A stretch of DNA of 64,000 nt from Ciona savignyi (taxonomy: Eukaryota; Chordata; Ascidiacea; Phlebobranchia; Cionidae): positions 1,094,314 to 1,158,313 of the forward strand of contig CH003264.1 of assembly GCA_000149265.1 (NCBI GenBank), read 5' to 3'. The position numbers were made by a program, and so were the translations under genes. The stretch's first letter is position 1. Each line of letters begins with the position of its first letter. This document shows, piece after piece, positions 37,201 to 47,106 of this stretch. Under the pieces are notes generated by a model. The model did no database searches. It saw only the letters and a list, made by a program, of their open reading frames with translations, and had not been told where the DNA came from.

Positions 37201-39473
37201 AAAACACCGTTTTGGTTTTTCACCCTCCAGGGGAATTTCCCTGGGTATATTACCCAAAATTTTGGTTTCTGCATATCTAGACCATGTTGTCTAACTAATG
37301 ACAAAGTTTTATTGCAATTCCATTACTCCTTCTGGTAAATATCGGTGCCACAACCCATGCCTGTCACAATCATGATTTGAAAACAAAATCGTATTTTAGG
37401 GTATTTCCCTGGGTAAATTTTTTTATTTCTTTTAAGTGGTATATCAGTGGCTGGTGCCCTTATAGTTTACCCAATCTAATTGAAATTGGAGTAGCCGTTC
37501 AAGCGCTATGACCAAAAAAGCTAATTTTTTTAAAAAAGATACCGTTTTGGTTTTTCACCTCCCAGGGGAATTCCCCTGGGTATATTCCGCAAAATTTTGG
37601 TTTCTGCACATCTAGACCATGTGATCTAACAAACGACAAAGTTTTATTGCAATTCCATTACCCTTCTGGTAGATGTCGTTGCCACAAGCCATGCCTGTCA
37701 AGCGTTTGACGAAAAAAAAAAAGAAAAAAAAAACGGACAAAAACAATATGTGTCCCATTTTTCCAAATGGGACCCATAATAAACAGAACAGCATTACACA
37801 GGGCTTCAAGTTTAATGTTTTAATACAAACATAAAATTTTATTGATTATTCCCTTTTATTTATGTTACCTTCATTCAAAGCCTCAATAACATTGGAGGCA
37901 TCTGCAGACAAATATAAATCCGTTTCCATGACGCTGCCAGATAACCACTCACACTCTTCCCAGCAGTTAAGCATATTCGTTCGATGGTAAGAGCTAAAAA
38001 TAAATTTTTGTATCAATAATTAATCACTATTTCGTCATCTATTCTATACGCTTAAAGCAGGAAGTTTAAAATGGCTTTTATTAAAATTGCTTTTTATATT
38101 GATAATAAAAATATATTAATGTTGCCAAAAAAATACACTAATTCACGTTATTTACTTTATATACACATAATATAGCTGTGTAATAAAACGGACTGAAAAG
38201 TTTGGAAAAGCAAATTATGGATCATTAAAAAAATTAGCCTACCATGATAATTGATAGAGTTGATAAGGGCAACACCGATTTGAGCAGAGTTGTTACTCAT
38301 CAGCACGACATCAAACAACTGCTTTTCGTTTGGATCCAATTCAAGCAACCTCAGGTTTATGCAGGTTAAAGCCTGGATAATAAAAATTAGTCAATTGAAT
38401 GCTTAAAATAAATGTAATGTGCTATATCTGCTACTAAAGTACAAAAAATAAATATAAAACATTTGGAGTAAATGTATACCTGAACAAATGGAAATGCACT
38501 TCCTGGTTTTAATGGAACATTTTCTCTGCTGATCATGTGTTTGAGGTAACTTGATAAACCTTCTTCACTGTATATCTTTCTTTCCTCTGTCATATCAAAC
38601 AAAGCACGAGATGATACAGCAATAATGATCGCAGTTTCCGGTTTTGGCTGAAATATACATTGGTATCATAAGTTAAGTACATTTATTCAATATGTAAAAG
38701 TACTAAGCATATTTCATCATCTTTTTAACAAGACAACTAAGCACTTGAATTAGAATTTTATGTCCCATTGTGTTGAATGGGAAATGTAAAAGGCGTTATT
38801 ACAAGGGCACAAAATACCCTAGTGCCCCCTGTTGGTTTACCACAGCTTTATTAGTATGCTGTATTTGTTTTAGTTGTTCATTCAGTTTTAGTAAAACTCT
38901 TTAATTTACTGATTCAGATGATATGGGCTAGGTACCGTAACCAAGAACATAGGCATAATCGTCTACCCAACGACTGGTTTCGATTGCACACACGATCTTT
39001 TAGCTTACTGCACAGGCCTGTGGTGATCTAAACAACTGAAATGCATTTCAGATGCAGTAGATTGCATGTTTAAATGTTTTTTTGTATGAGTTTTACCTAT
39101 AAAGTGCAAAAAAGCTTGTTATATGTTTCTTGCCTAAAAACTTTAACAGCAATGCTTTTATTTTATCAGTGCACTGTTTTGTCATGCAGAGTTTACTGCT
39201 TTTATTAAGCATCTCGTGAAATAAGAATCGTAGGCCTGAATGTAAGTAATGGTACTTACAGCATCCAACACAACACAAATATGACACCGGTACCGGGATA
39301 CAGGTTTTATTTATAGGATGAAAATATAAACTTACTATTTTCCATCTTCTTGTTGCTACCGGACTTACAGGTCGGCCCAGTTTTGTTGTGTCGTCTGGGA
39401 CATTTAGACTTGTGAAATTGTTATTAATCTCACTAAGCTCCAAGTCCACTTCATTTAGATCTTCTTCATTCAT
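34212..39473 (-). CDS. cytosolic 5'-nucleotidase I (cN-I, NT5C1A/B type)
   Basis: Seven minus-strand exons: 39473-39336, 38647-38480, 38372-38243, 37993-37869, 35381-35218, 34790-34629 and 34406-34212. The product aligns along its length with vertebrate cN-IA, which hydrolyses AMP to adenosine in the cytosol: [64 protein letters not shown] (the Asp-rich catalytic motif), [54 protein letters not shown]. All junctions keep phase except inside exon 4. That exon begins in frame as [21 protein letters not shown], but its second half ([20 protein letters not shown]) is in another frame; the exon is 2 nt too long, with the shift near 37930-37931. This may be an assembly indel, a null allele or a real loss. 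Intron 4 holds a satellite. Confidence 0.88.
35530..35735 (-). mobile_element. diverged SINE in a 5'-nucleotidase intron
   Basis: Minus-oriented copy with text like GACCCCGTTGATTAATGCG and a damaged tRNA-like head (CTCACTAGCTAGTC, TGTGTCGCTTTCCGC). Confidence 0.5.
36126..36172. repeat. AT-rich microsatellite
   Basis: A TATA/TGTA run in intron 4 of the 5'-nucleotidase gene. Confidence 0.9.
36216..36408. repeat. 28-bp direct repeat pair
   Basis: GTTTCTGCAAGCATAAACGC followed by ATGG occurs twice, about 155 bases apart, beside the satellite to the right. Confidence 0.8.
36690..37720. repeat. three-unit ~335-bp satellite with EcoRI-centred palindromes
   Basis: The phrase CATGCCTGTCACAATCATGA marks units at 36716, 37021 and 37356, with a truncated one at 37690 (spacing 305, 335, 334). 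Each unit also carries GGGTATTTCCC, a GCCGTTCAAGCGCTAT block, and the 20-base palindrome CCCAGGGGAATTCCCCTGGG (perfect at 36891-36910 and 37561-37580, decayed in the middle unit). The array sits in intron 4 of the 5'-nucleotidase gene. A short GTCCCATTT/AAATGGGAC hairpin (37753-37774) follows its right end. Confidence 0.85.
38760..39020 (-). mobile_element. strongly diverged SINE remnant
   Basis: Partial matches to the tail (CCCATTCAACACAATGGGAC) and head (AGTCGTTGGGTAGACG) of the SINE family, in intron 1 of the 5'-nucleotidase gene. Boundaries are approximate. Confidence 0.35.
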
Positions 39474-40412
39474 TGGCTTACTTAATGTTGAACGTCAAAA
39501 CGTACTTTTTACTAGACTTTACCTAGACTGCAGTGCACTGTATACACACTGCAAAATTGGACCTTATAATTAAATATAATTCGTTGCATGGATGTCAAGT
39601 AAATAAAAACGGTCACTATGTAAATTAATCAAACTTGACAGAAAAGGGAAAAGATAAACAAATAGGTTTTGGGAATATCTTTGTATCCTGCAATGCTACC
39701 GCTGCGTGGATGCCGCCTTAACTAGATACCTTCGCTGTTCATTACTGTATATGTTGTTTGTTAAAATTTTAAATCAGCAAAAATTTAAAAAAAAAATAGT
39801 TTAAAACTTACGGCACACCACTGTAAAATTCAAGAATCGGATTTGGCGTACTAATTTCGTTATAACGAATTCAGCTCAGCTGCAATGTAAACAAACCCAA
39901 GCAGAGTGGGAATGCTCACTAATATTTGGCATAAGCTCAGGTTGGAAATATAATACGTGTCAAAGTGCCAACTAACCATGCATAAAGTTCCAAGCCGTCA
40001 AAAAATCCAAAAATACGTTACAAGGTGTCAAATGCAGGTATCGAAGTTCAGTAACATTCATCGCGTGACGCAATTTGTCGCCTTAAATTATATCTGCCAA
40101 CGTGACGTCATTCCACAACAAAAACGCTAATCATCCTTGAACACGCTCTGAACTATGATAAATTGAAGAAATGTGCATTCGGTAAAGCAAAGGCGAAATA
40201 TTTCGTTAAGCGTCATGTAAGCCAAGCAGGGTTAGACGGGTATTGTCCTGGACAGATAGGGTAGACCTACGGAATTTTGTTGAGGGTAAGCTGAATTAAT
40301 TTCCAACGGAAGTTGGTGTTTTTGGAGCTATGGTTTTTACACCATAGCTGGGAAACTCAAACCGGTAACACATTTCGGAAAGCCTATCATACAAAAGAAA
40401 AGACATGTCATA
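39474..40412. other. spacer upstream of the 5'-nucleotidase gene
   Basis: No gene seen. It should contain the nucleotidase promoter. Confidence 0.4.
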
Positions 40413-40712
40413 TTAGTCCCGCCGGTTTATAGCCTGGCGGTTAAGTGCGTCGCCTTTCAATCGAAAGGTTGCAGATGCGAAACTGGTCGCTAGCTAGTCG
40501 TGTCCTTGGGCAAGGCACTTTATGGACATTTCCTGGACTCAGCGGATTAATGGGTTCTACTAAATTAAAGGAACGTGTGAATTATACACAACTCACTGCA
40601 ATAGCTCCGGTAACCAGACGGTGGGCGCGAGGTGATCTGACGATTGCCCGTGTTTTAATCCCCTTAGTTTTTCCACTCACTGGGATAAACATGAATATTC
40701 TTCTATCTATCA
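40413..40712 (+). mobile_element. tRNA-derived SINE, well preserved
   Basis: Head GCCGGTTTATAGCCTGGCGG, GTGCGTCGCCTTTCAATCG, GCAGATGCGAAACTGGTCGC (tRNA-like A and B box spacing), then CTTGGGCAAGGCACTTTATG, CACTGCAATAGCTCCGGTAA and tail ACTGGGATAAACATGAATAT. The 90-codon open frame inside is a chance product. Confidence 0.8.
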
Positions 40713-40857
40713 TATAAACATACGTTGAACTTGTTTGCGTAGTAGTTTGCTAAGTGATTCATATCTCTACCAAAGACACAGCCCATTAGCTAACCACCAC
40801 TTCCAAACCTTAAATCGTTCACTTGGATCTATGGTGAATTAACAGGCTCTGCAATAA

Positions 40858-41146
40858 CTTGTCCGACCGGTTGGTCTGGTGGTTTAGTGCGGCGCCTTTC
40901 AGCCGAAACGTTGCAGGTAAAAAACTGGTCGCTAGCTAGTCGGTCGTGTTGGGCAAGACACTTACGGACTTTGCCTGATCCCAGCGGATTAATGGGTTTT
41001 ACCAAATTGAAGGAATGTTTTAATTAAACAACACACTGTAATAGCTCCGGGACCCTGACGGTGGAGGTTATCTGATGATTGCCCATGTGTTAACCCACTT
41101 GATTTTTCCATACACGGGGATAAACATGAATATCATCTTCTAAGCA
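40858..41146 (+). mobile_element. tRNA-derived SINE, well preserved
   Basis: Same family and orientation as the copy ending at 40712, 146 bases away: head GACCGGTTGGTCTGGTGGTT, GCGGCGCCTTTCAGCCGAAA, block CACTGTAATAGCTCCGGGAC, tail CGGGGATAAACATGAATAT. Confidence 0.8.
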
Positions 41147-41942
41147 ACGCCTCCCAAAAAATAAAGAAATAAAAATGCCTCTCAATAATAAACAACCTCT
41201 ATAGCGCCAATAACTATTAGATGGACGCGAGGTAATGTGACGGTTAAACGTAAAAGAATGCGTTTTTTTATTTACGGCATTAAAACAATAATAATTTAAT
41301 ATCTTTGATTAAAAGTAAAAACAATAACCCACCAATCTTTTCGGTCTGACTTAACTACTCTAGCTTCAATTCAATAATTTAAATTTATAAGTTAGAATTT
41401 CAGTATTGACTTGGAGTATTAGGACACTTTGCCGTATATATATGTTTAATGTTTTAAATTAAATAAATAATTTTAAAAATCCATAAATTTTAAATTATGG
41501 TATTTGAAACACCACCAAATAGTATTATCTCTGACCACTATGATATGTTGTTCTTAAATGCATCACTTTTTATTATATTACCCTGATCAAACTGGGAGAG
41601 CTAAAGTTATATTACCCTGATCAAAACTGGATGAGCTAAAGATCAATAAACATAACCAAAAATTAGTAATTAATTATTGGGATTTATTTTCAAATGCAGA
41701 CATCAAATATATACATAGCAACAAGGCATTTCTTCGATGAAATAATAATGTAGTAAATTTATTAAAACCCAAAAGTTGAGTTAGAAGTTTGACGATACTC
41801 GATCGAAATACGTATACTAGAATTAAACACCGAAATGTATACCTTGACAGAAAAACAAGCAATACTACGGCAAACGAACACATTTTACTATTAAGTTAAC
41901 TAACATGTATAAATTTAAAAGCTGGGCATGCAAAGTTTGTGT
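41147..41942. other. AT-rich spacer downstream of secretagogin
   Basis: No gene. A 38-bp imperfect direct repeat with TATTACCCTGATCAAA and GAGCTAAAG occurs twice around 41575-41645. Confidence 0.5.
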
Positions 41943-44901
41943 TTACAGTTGCACGCCTAAGCAAACTGCGAGTTCGTTTTTCTGTATTTTACCATCTCCA
42001 TTCACATCGCAATGTTTCAGAACAGACACCTTTAATTCATCCAGCTCGCTCGCCGTAAGTGGTCCCTGGAAAAGTGTTTAGTATTAGATCGTACGTGGCG
42101 CAGCTACGAGGCAAATGGTAGTAGGATTAGAAAAAAGGTTGGATGTATGTGTTATTCCATTGAATGGGAAATCGAAAAGGACGCTATCACACAGGTAATC
42201 GTCAGATTAACTTGTGGCCATCGTTAGAAAACTAGTGGTATTGCAGTGGGAAATATTTTATTGAGATATTTCTGCAGTTTTCGTTTAACCCATATTCAAC
42301 ATAGGCGTTAAGTGGCTTGCCAAGGAATTACAATAAGGACATCAGCAGGCCAGTTACGGTCGGTTTCGGTCCTGCAACCATTGGTTTGTATGCATACCAC
42401 GGACCATCTTAAGGAATGAACTAACCGGTCGGAGTGAAACCTATACCGGCCGCTAGCTTTGTGTCTCCAGGCAAGGCACATCGGACGTTGACAGTGTTTT
42501 AGACATATGGGTCCTAATAATATATATACCTATAGTAATGTTAAATTGTGAATAATCGCTCATAACTAATCTTACCCTGATTGTCTCCATCATATCTTTC
42601 ACAAATCCATCAACTTCTACCCCTTCCAACGCGCCGGAATTACTCTAATGGTAAAATTCGATGGTGTAATCAAATAAGGCAGGTGTTGTATTTGTAAATA
42701 TATCCTGCACAGTTAGTGCCACTAGGCCTACCTGATCATAATGCTGAAATATCTTCTGGAAGTCCTGTTTTCTCTGTTCTTTTGAACCTGCCTGAAAATT
42801 ATAAAACATGTTTCAGTAAAGCGTTAAACTTTCCGGTAAACATAGGGTTATACTTGGCTATTTAATTTGAAACGTAATTAAATTAATTTAAGCATTAGGG
42901 AACCTGAATACGAAATTGGAGAAGAAAATTTTGCGATACGTTCACCAATCTGGCCATGTCTTGTAAGGTAAGAAGTCCGTCGCTGTTTAGATCGAACAAG
43001 GACATCTGTAATAGTAAGTGTAATTGCTAGAAGTCCGGAAATTAGGTATGATCCTATTGGCATTGGGTAGGTCGGATTAACACGCACGGTCGAGAACCGG
43101 GACATCGTTGGCTTGTTTTTGATAAGCTGGCTCTCGAGCGTACGCTCACCATAAAGAAGCAAACACATATCTACCAGCTCGCAAATGTGTTTATATCCGG
43201 CCATTTAAACTATAGCGATCCTCTTAAAATTATAAAGATGAAATTGTTAATTTGTTATGTAGTAAAGTTGTTAATTTATCTTACCATAGAAGCGGTATAT
43301 TCGTCCACTTTAGCAGATGTTATCGACTCGCAGCCTGCTGCAATTGCGTAGTCTGACACGAAGTTCTAAATACAAATTTTTCACAATATTAATAATGTAA
43401 GCCGCGTATAGGCTTACCACATGGCAGCAGCTGTATGTGTTGTTCGAGAAGTGTCAATAAATCCATTAAATCGAACCGAGCATTGATTATAAAATGGATT
43501 ATTGTTAAAAGTACTCATGGGGACAAAGAAAGGCAAATGATTAACAACGCGAGACACGTTTCCTTGTTTTTGCAAGGAACGATTGTATTCAGTGTGGTGG
43601 TGAAATAGATCACGTGCTTCCCACAGAGGCCAGATGGCGCACGCCACGAACTCGATGCATTAAATATTTATATATAGAACCACTAGTAAAACAATGTGAC
43701 ACATTCGACAATCGATCTTGTCATTAAAAACGTATTAATAAACAGCAGAAATTGATAACTCTTACCCGCAGTTCGTCCTTACTTAAAAACCCACTTCGGT
43801 TTTTGTCGTAACTTCTCCATATCTATGACAAGATAAAATGTTTGGTTTAGAATAGACATATATATATAACAAACACATATAATATCTAAACATACATGAT
43901 ATGTGCTCTCGTCAAGAACGAATTTATATTTACATCACAAGATCCATAGCAAGATGTATTTGAAGGTTATGCCGTTAGTTGTGACATCTGATTAGTGTTG
44001 CTACAACAAAATTGGCAGCCAAATATTTTATTTAAAGGAAAGTAAATAATGCATAGGTCGGTTTAAAACAGTCGGTATTCTTCGGTTTGTAGCTGCTGTT
44101 TTAAATAAAGACCTACACTGGAAAAGAAAAGCGATTAACCCATGCAGGGTGAAATTTCGATTGCATTTCGATATAAAAATGTCGATTTTAGGCTAGATAG
44201 GCCGTGTACTACCCACCAATGCTAATCTAAATAGCTGTGTAGGAAATCTATTCACCTGCATAAAAGTAACGCTGGAGTTTAGCGGGATCTTTCGGCGAAA
44301 AAACAACAGAAATTCTTCGTCTTGAGACAGCAACATCTTTGCAAGCTTAATATAAATTGTTTGTTAGCATAAATGCACATAAAAATTAACAAGTCTGATA
44401 TAAATATTGCTATTTGAATTAAACATTTTTATTTTTGGTCGGTAAGCCTAATATAAGTTGGAATCTAACTCCAACCTACTTCATTCATCGATATACGTCC
44501 ATCTTTTGCCTTATCATACGCCGACATAAACAGGGTTTTAATTTTCTTGTGCTCATCTTCAGTTGGCTCCTGTATAAACAAAAATGAACGATTTATTTTC
44601 CATCCATACCATAAAATTAATGTGAAAACTAATAAAAACGACCTCCTACCTTTTTTAGAATATTTTTGGCAAGATCGTAAAAAAAGGAATCCAATTCGTT
44701 TCCCTCGATATATCCACTTTCTGCAATTTATAAACTATTTTAAGCTAAAGTCACACAAATGCTTTTTAACGAAACTACTGTGAAAGTTACTTTGACGAAA
44801 AAAAGCTACTCACGATTTGCGTCGAACGTATTCCACAGTTGAGCAAACTCGGTTGCAGTAATTTTATTTAATCCCAAACTTCCATCCAGAGCGTCAACCA
44901 T
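41943..44901 (-). CDS. SCGN: secretagogin, six-EF-hand calcium sensor
   Basis: Ten minus-strand exons join in frame to 277 codons including the stop, i.e. 276 residues, the length of human secretagogin: 44901-44814, 44720-44650, 44569-44480, 44345-44256, 43822-43766, 43365-43285, 43005-42904, 42791-42732, 42644-42576 and 42065-41943. Matches include FAQLWNTFDAN.SGYIEGNELDSFF, DKAKDGRISMNE, MLLSQDEEFLLFFRR, IWRSYDKNRSGFLSKDELR, FDLNSDGLLTLQDMARL, GVEVDGFVKDMME and the C-terminal LKHCDVNGDGKIQKNEL. Several loops keep the D.N.DG pattern for calcium binding, and others look altered. The ATG at 44901 gives an N-terminus of the human length; a longer upstream frame has no family support. Secretagogin is a cytosolic calcium sensor of neuroendocrine cells that binds exocytosis proteins. 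Confidence 0.92.
42150..42490. mobile_element. decayed SINE fragments in the last secretagogin intron
   Basis: CATTGAATGGGAAATCGAAAAGG with GTAATCGTCAGATTA (SINE tail, minus orientation) and, further right, AACCGGTCGGAGTGAAACC with GCCGCTAGC and CAGGCAAGGCACAT (SINE head, plus orientation). Probably two broken copies. Confidence 0.4.
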
Positions 44902-46439
44902 GGCTTTTAATTTAAGCAAGCTTTCCCAAGTCGCTGTAATGAACCTAATAACTTCCTTATAAAAATACAATGGTAAGAAACTAAACATATGACACACGCC
45001 TATTCTAATTTCAATATGGCCAACTGTAGGTGTTGGCGTTCAAAACAATCAGCCTAAAAGAGAATAGGGCTCAAGATATCTTATAACACTTGCACAGTTC
45101 CATTTGTAAATAATTTATAGCCAAGCAAGGGGGATCAGCACAGACAAAGTGGGCTTCCATATCAGCAATTATATCAATAGAAGACGCAGGTCATATAAAC
45201 CGCGACGTTCCTTGAAAGGGTGCCTCGGTACAGCCACCACAGCACCTCTTGTCTATTTTTTAAATTTATTTTAGGGATCTGCGTTTTAGTTTTATTACTC
45301 TTTAAGACGTTTTAGACCTTTATGACCGCACTATTTGGTTTTGACGTTTTAAACATTTATCAACTGCGCAGTCTCTGGTGACGTTGTAGGTCATAACTAA
45401 CCTTTTCTCAACAACTCTACAATGACTGTTTAGGTTGCAATCACCAAACTTTCTCTACAACGTCATTTCCCTTTAGACCTATGCTCGGTCAATTAGATAA
45501 TTCGACTGATGATCGATATTTGTGCGTGGTACTGTACCATGCTATCGCATTGTTTATAACGTTACACTGGTACATTGAATAAATCATCTATCAATATAGG
45601 TTTTCCCTTCTGTTTGGCTAACGTTCTGACACTGTGGTCTTGTAACAATAGTATCAACAATGCAGCGTCCTGAAGCCGCTCCACCGAGTTTTACTACCTT
45701 CGTTTTCCTTTGCTAATGACTAACGGCTAAACAACGAAACGGTACTAATTCCATTAGCCATTACCCAAGCGGACCATTTAATAATTAAAGGCCTTTGTTC
45801 AGCGAACTGGTTTTATTTAAGTAATATTAATTCCAATCACGATGAATATATAAACATGTATACCAACTATATGCAAGCAGAAGCTCATCATTTGCACTGG
45901 TGATACTATATGGTTTATACTTCGCCTGGACAATAAATATCGATTTGTTTGAATAGCATCCTAATTCAACAACGGACCACATTTCTGCTAGTTCTGATGA
46001 CTAAATCTTGGCGTTTATTAAACAATCGGTTCTTGCCATCGCACACGCACTCGATGGATAATACATTTTTAAAGAGAACAATTTTTGCAAAGCGCCAAAG
46101 ACTAAATTATAAATTGGACTGTGTTTTATCTGAAAATATATTTTGCGTCTACATGCTCTTCTTCGTAACCTATATATTTATTTTTAGATATTATGTGAAT
46201 TAACTTGTTAAAATGACAGATTGGCGTTAAATGTTAACTGTCCGTCTGAGCAAAACAAGTCTGCTTTCCTTTTCAATGGAACCGACATAACTACATGAAT
46301 GAATATTTTTGCTCACATAATATTTAAAGACTGATTTAAGTATACAGCCCGGAAGCAAACAAAATGCTATATGTAGCTTTCAAACTGCAATTAAAATTGA
46401 CGATTTATTTTGCAACAAAGACAAAATAAACAAAAACAA
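44902..46439. other. spacer upstream of secretagogin
   Basis: No gene or clear repeat seen. The secretagogin promoter should lie at its left end. Confidence 0.4.
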
Positions 46440-46600
46440 CTTGGGTGGTTTGTGCGGTTTCTTCAAGTCGAAACTTCTCGTGAGTTGGTAATTGCGTCCT
46501 TTGGCAAAAGAATATTGTTTGGACCAAGTGAAGGAATGGGTTTAGTTAAACAGAAGGAACATCTTCAATCATATTGCCACTTTTTTTACGGGATTCAATA
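46436..46600 (+). mobile_element. decayed SINE copy
   Basis: Weak match to the family: GGGTGGTTTGTGCGGTTTC, TCGAAACTTCTCG and a GGAATGGGTTTAGTTAAACA block like the GGATTAATGGGTTCTACTAA of better copies. Confidence 0.35.
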
Positions 46601-46623
46601 ATCTGTCGGACAACACCCTATAT

Positions 46624-46757
46624 CATGAGCGGAACGGGTTATTTCGTCATTAACTTAAGCGTGACGGGGTAAGGGTATAAATGATAAAAACCATTACCTG
46701 TATTATATAAATATATACCCTACCTCGTTCCGCTCATGTTAATGACGAAAATACCCC
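46624..46757. repeat. two interlocking inverted repeats (A B ... A' B')
   Basis: A = CATGAGCGGAACG (46624-46636) pairs with CGTTCCGCTCATG (46726-46738). B = TTTCGTCATTAAC (46642-46654) pairs with GTTAATGACGAAA (46738-46750). The arms occur in the order A, B, A', B'. A shorter GGGTATA/TATACCC pair (46673, 46714) lies between. Confidence 0.85.
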
Positions 46758-47106
46758 TTTGACCCTTTTCCACTCTCCCGCAAAAAAGGGCGTTTATCCG
46801 CTAAATAGTGAAGCTCCTTTTTTACGAAGTTTCGAATTCATGACGTGCTCGTTGCTAAAATCCGTGTTTTTAAATGTAATTCGGCATTATGTATCGATCC
46901 TTTAGCCATTCCGCCTCCGTTGCAATAGCGCTGGACACACCCCCTTGCGTTTTCACAATTATATATAGATTCTACAAAAAATGATTTAGGCAATACCAGT
47001 AGGGTCATGTAATAATTATTTTATGCAATATAAATCAGCAGCGGTATTTTTATTAAAGACTTAGTTTATTATCAGACAGCCAACTTACAGCCAATGGTTT
47101 GAACTG

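Noticed and set aside
36690-37720. CRISPR-like regular repeats
   Set aside because: The units are 335 bp, without short repeats and unique spacers, in a eukaryotic intron.
40413-40500. possible tRNA gene
   Set aside because: The A/B-box-like head belongs to a repeated SINE and does not fold into a complete cloverleaf that I can draw.
44902-44997. longer N-terminus for secretagogin (upstream hydrophobic frame)
   Set aside because: The ATG at 44901 gives exactly the family length; the upstream part has no resemblance and starts without a supporting exon.
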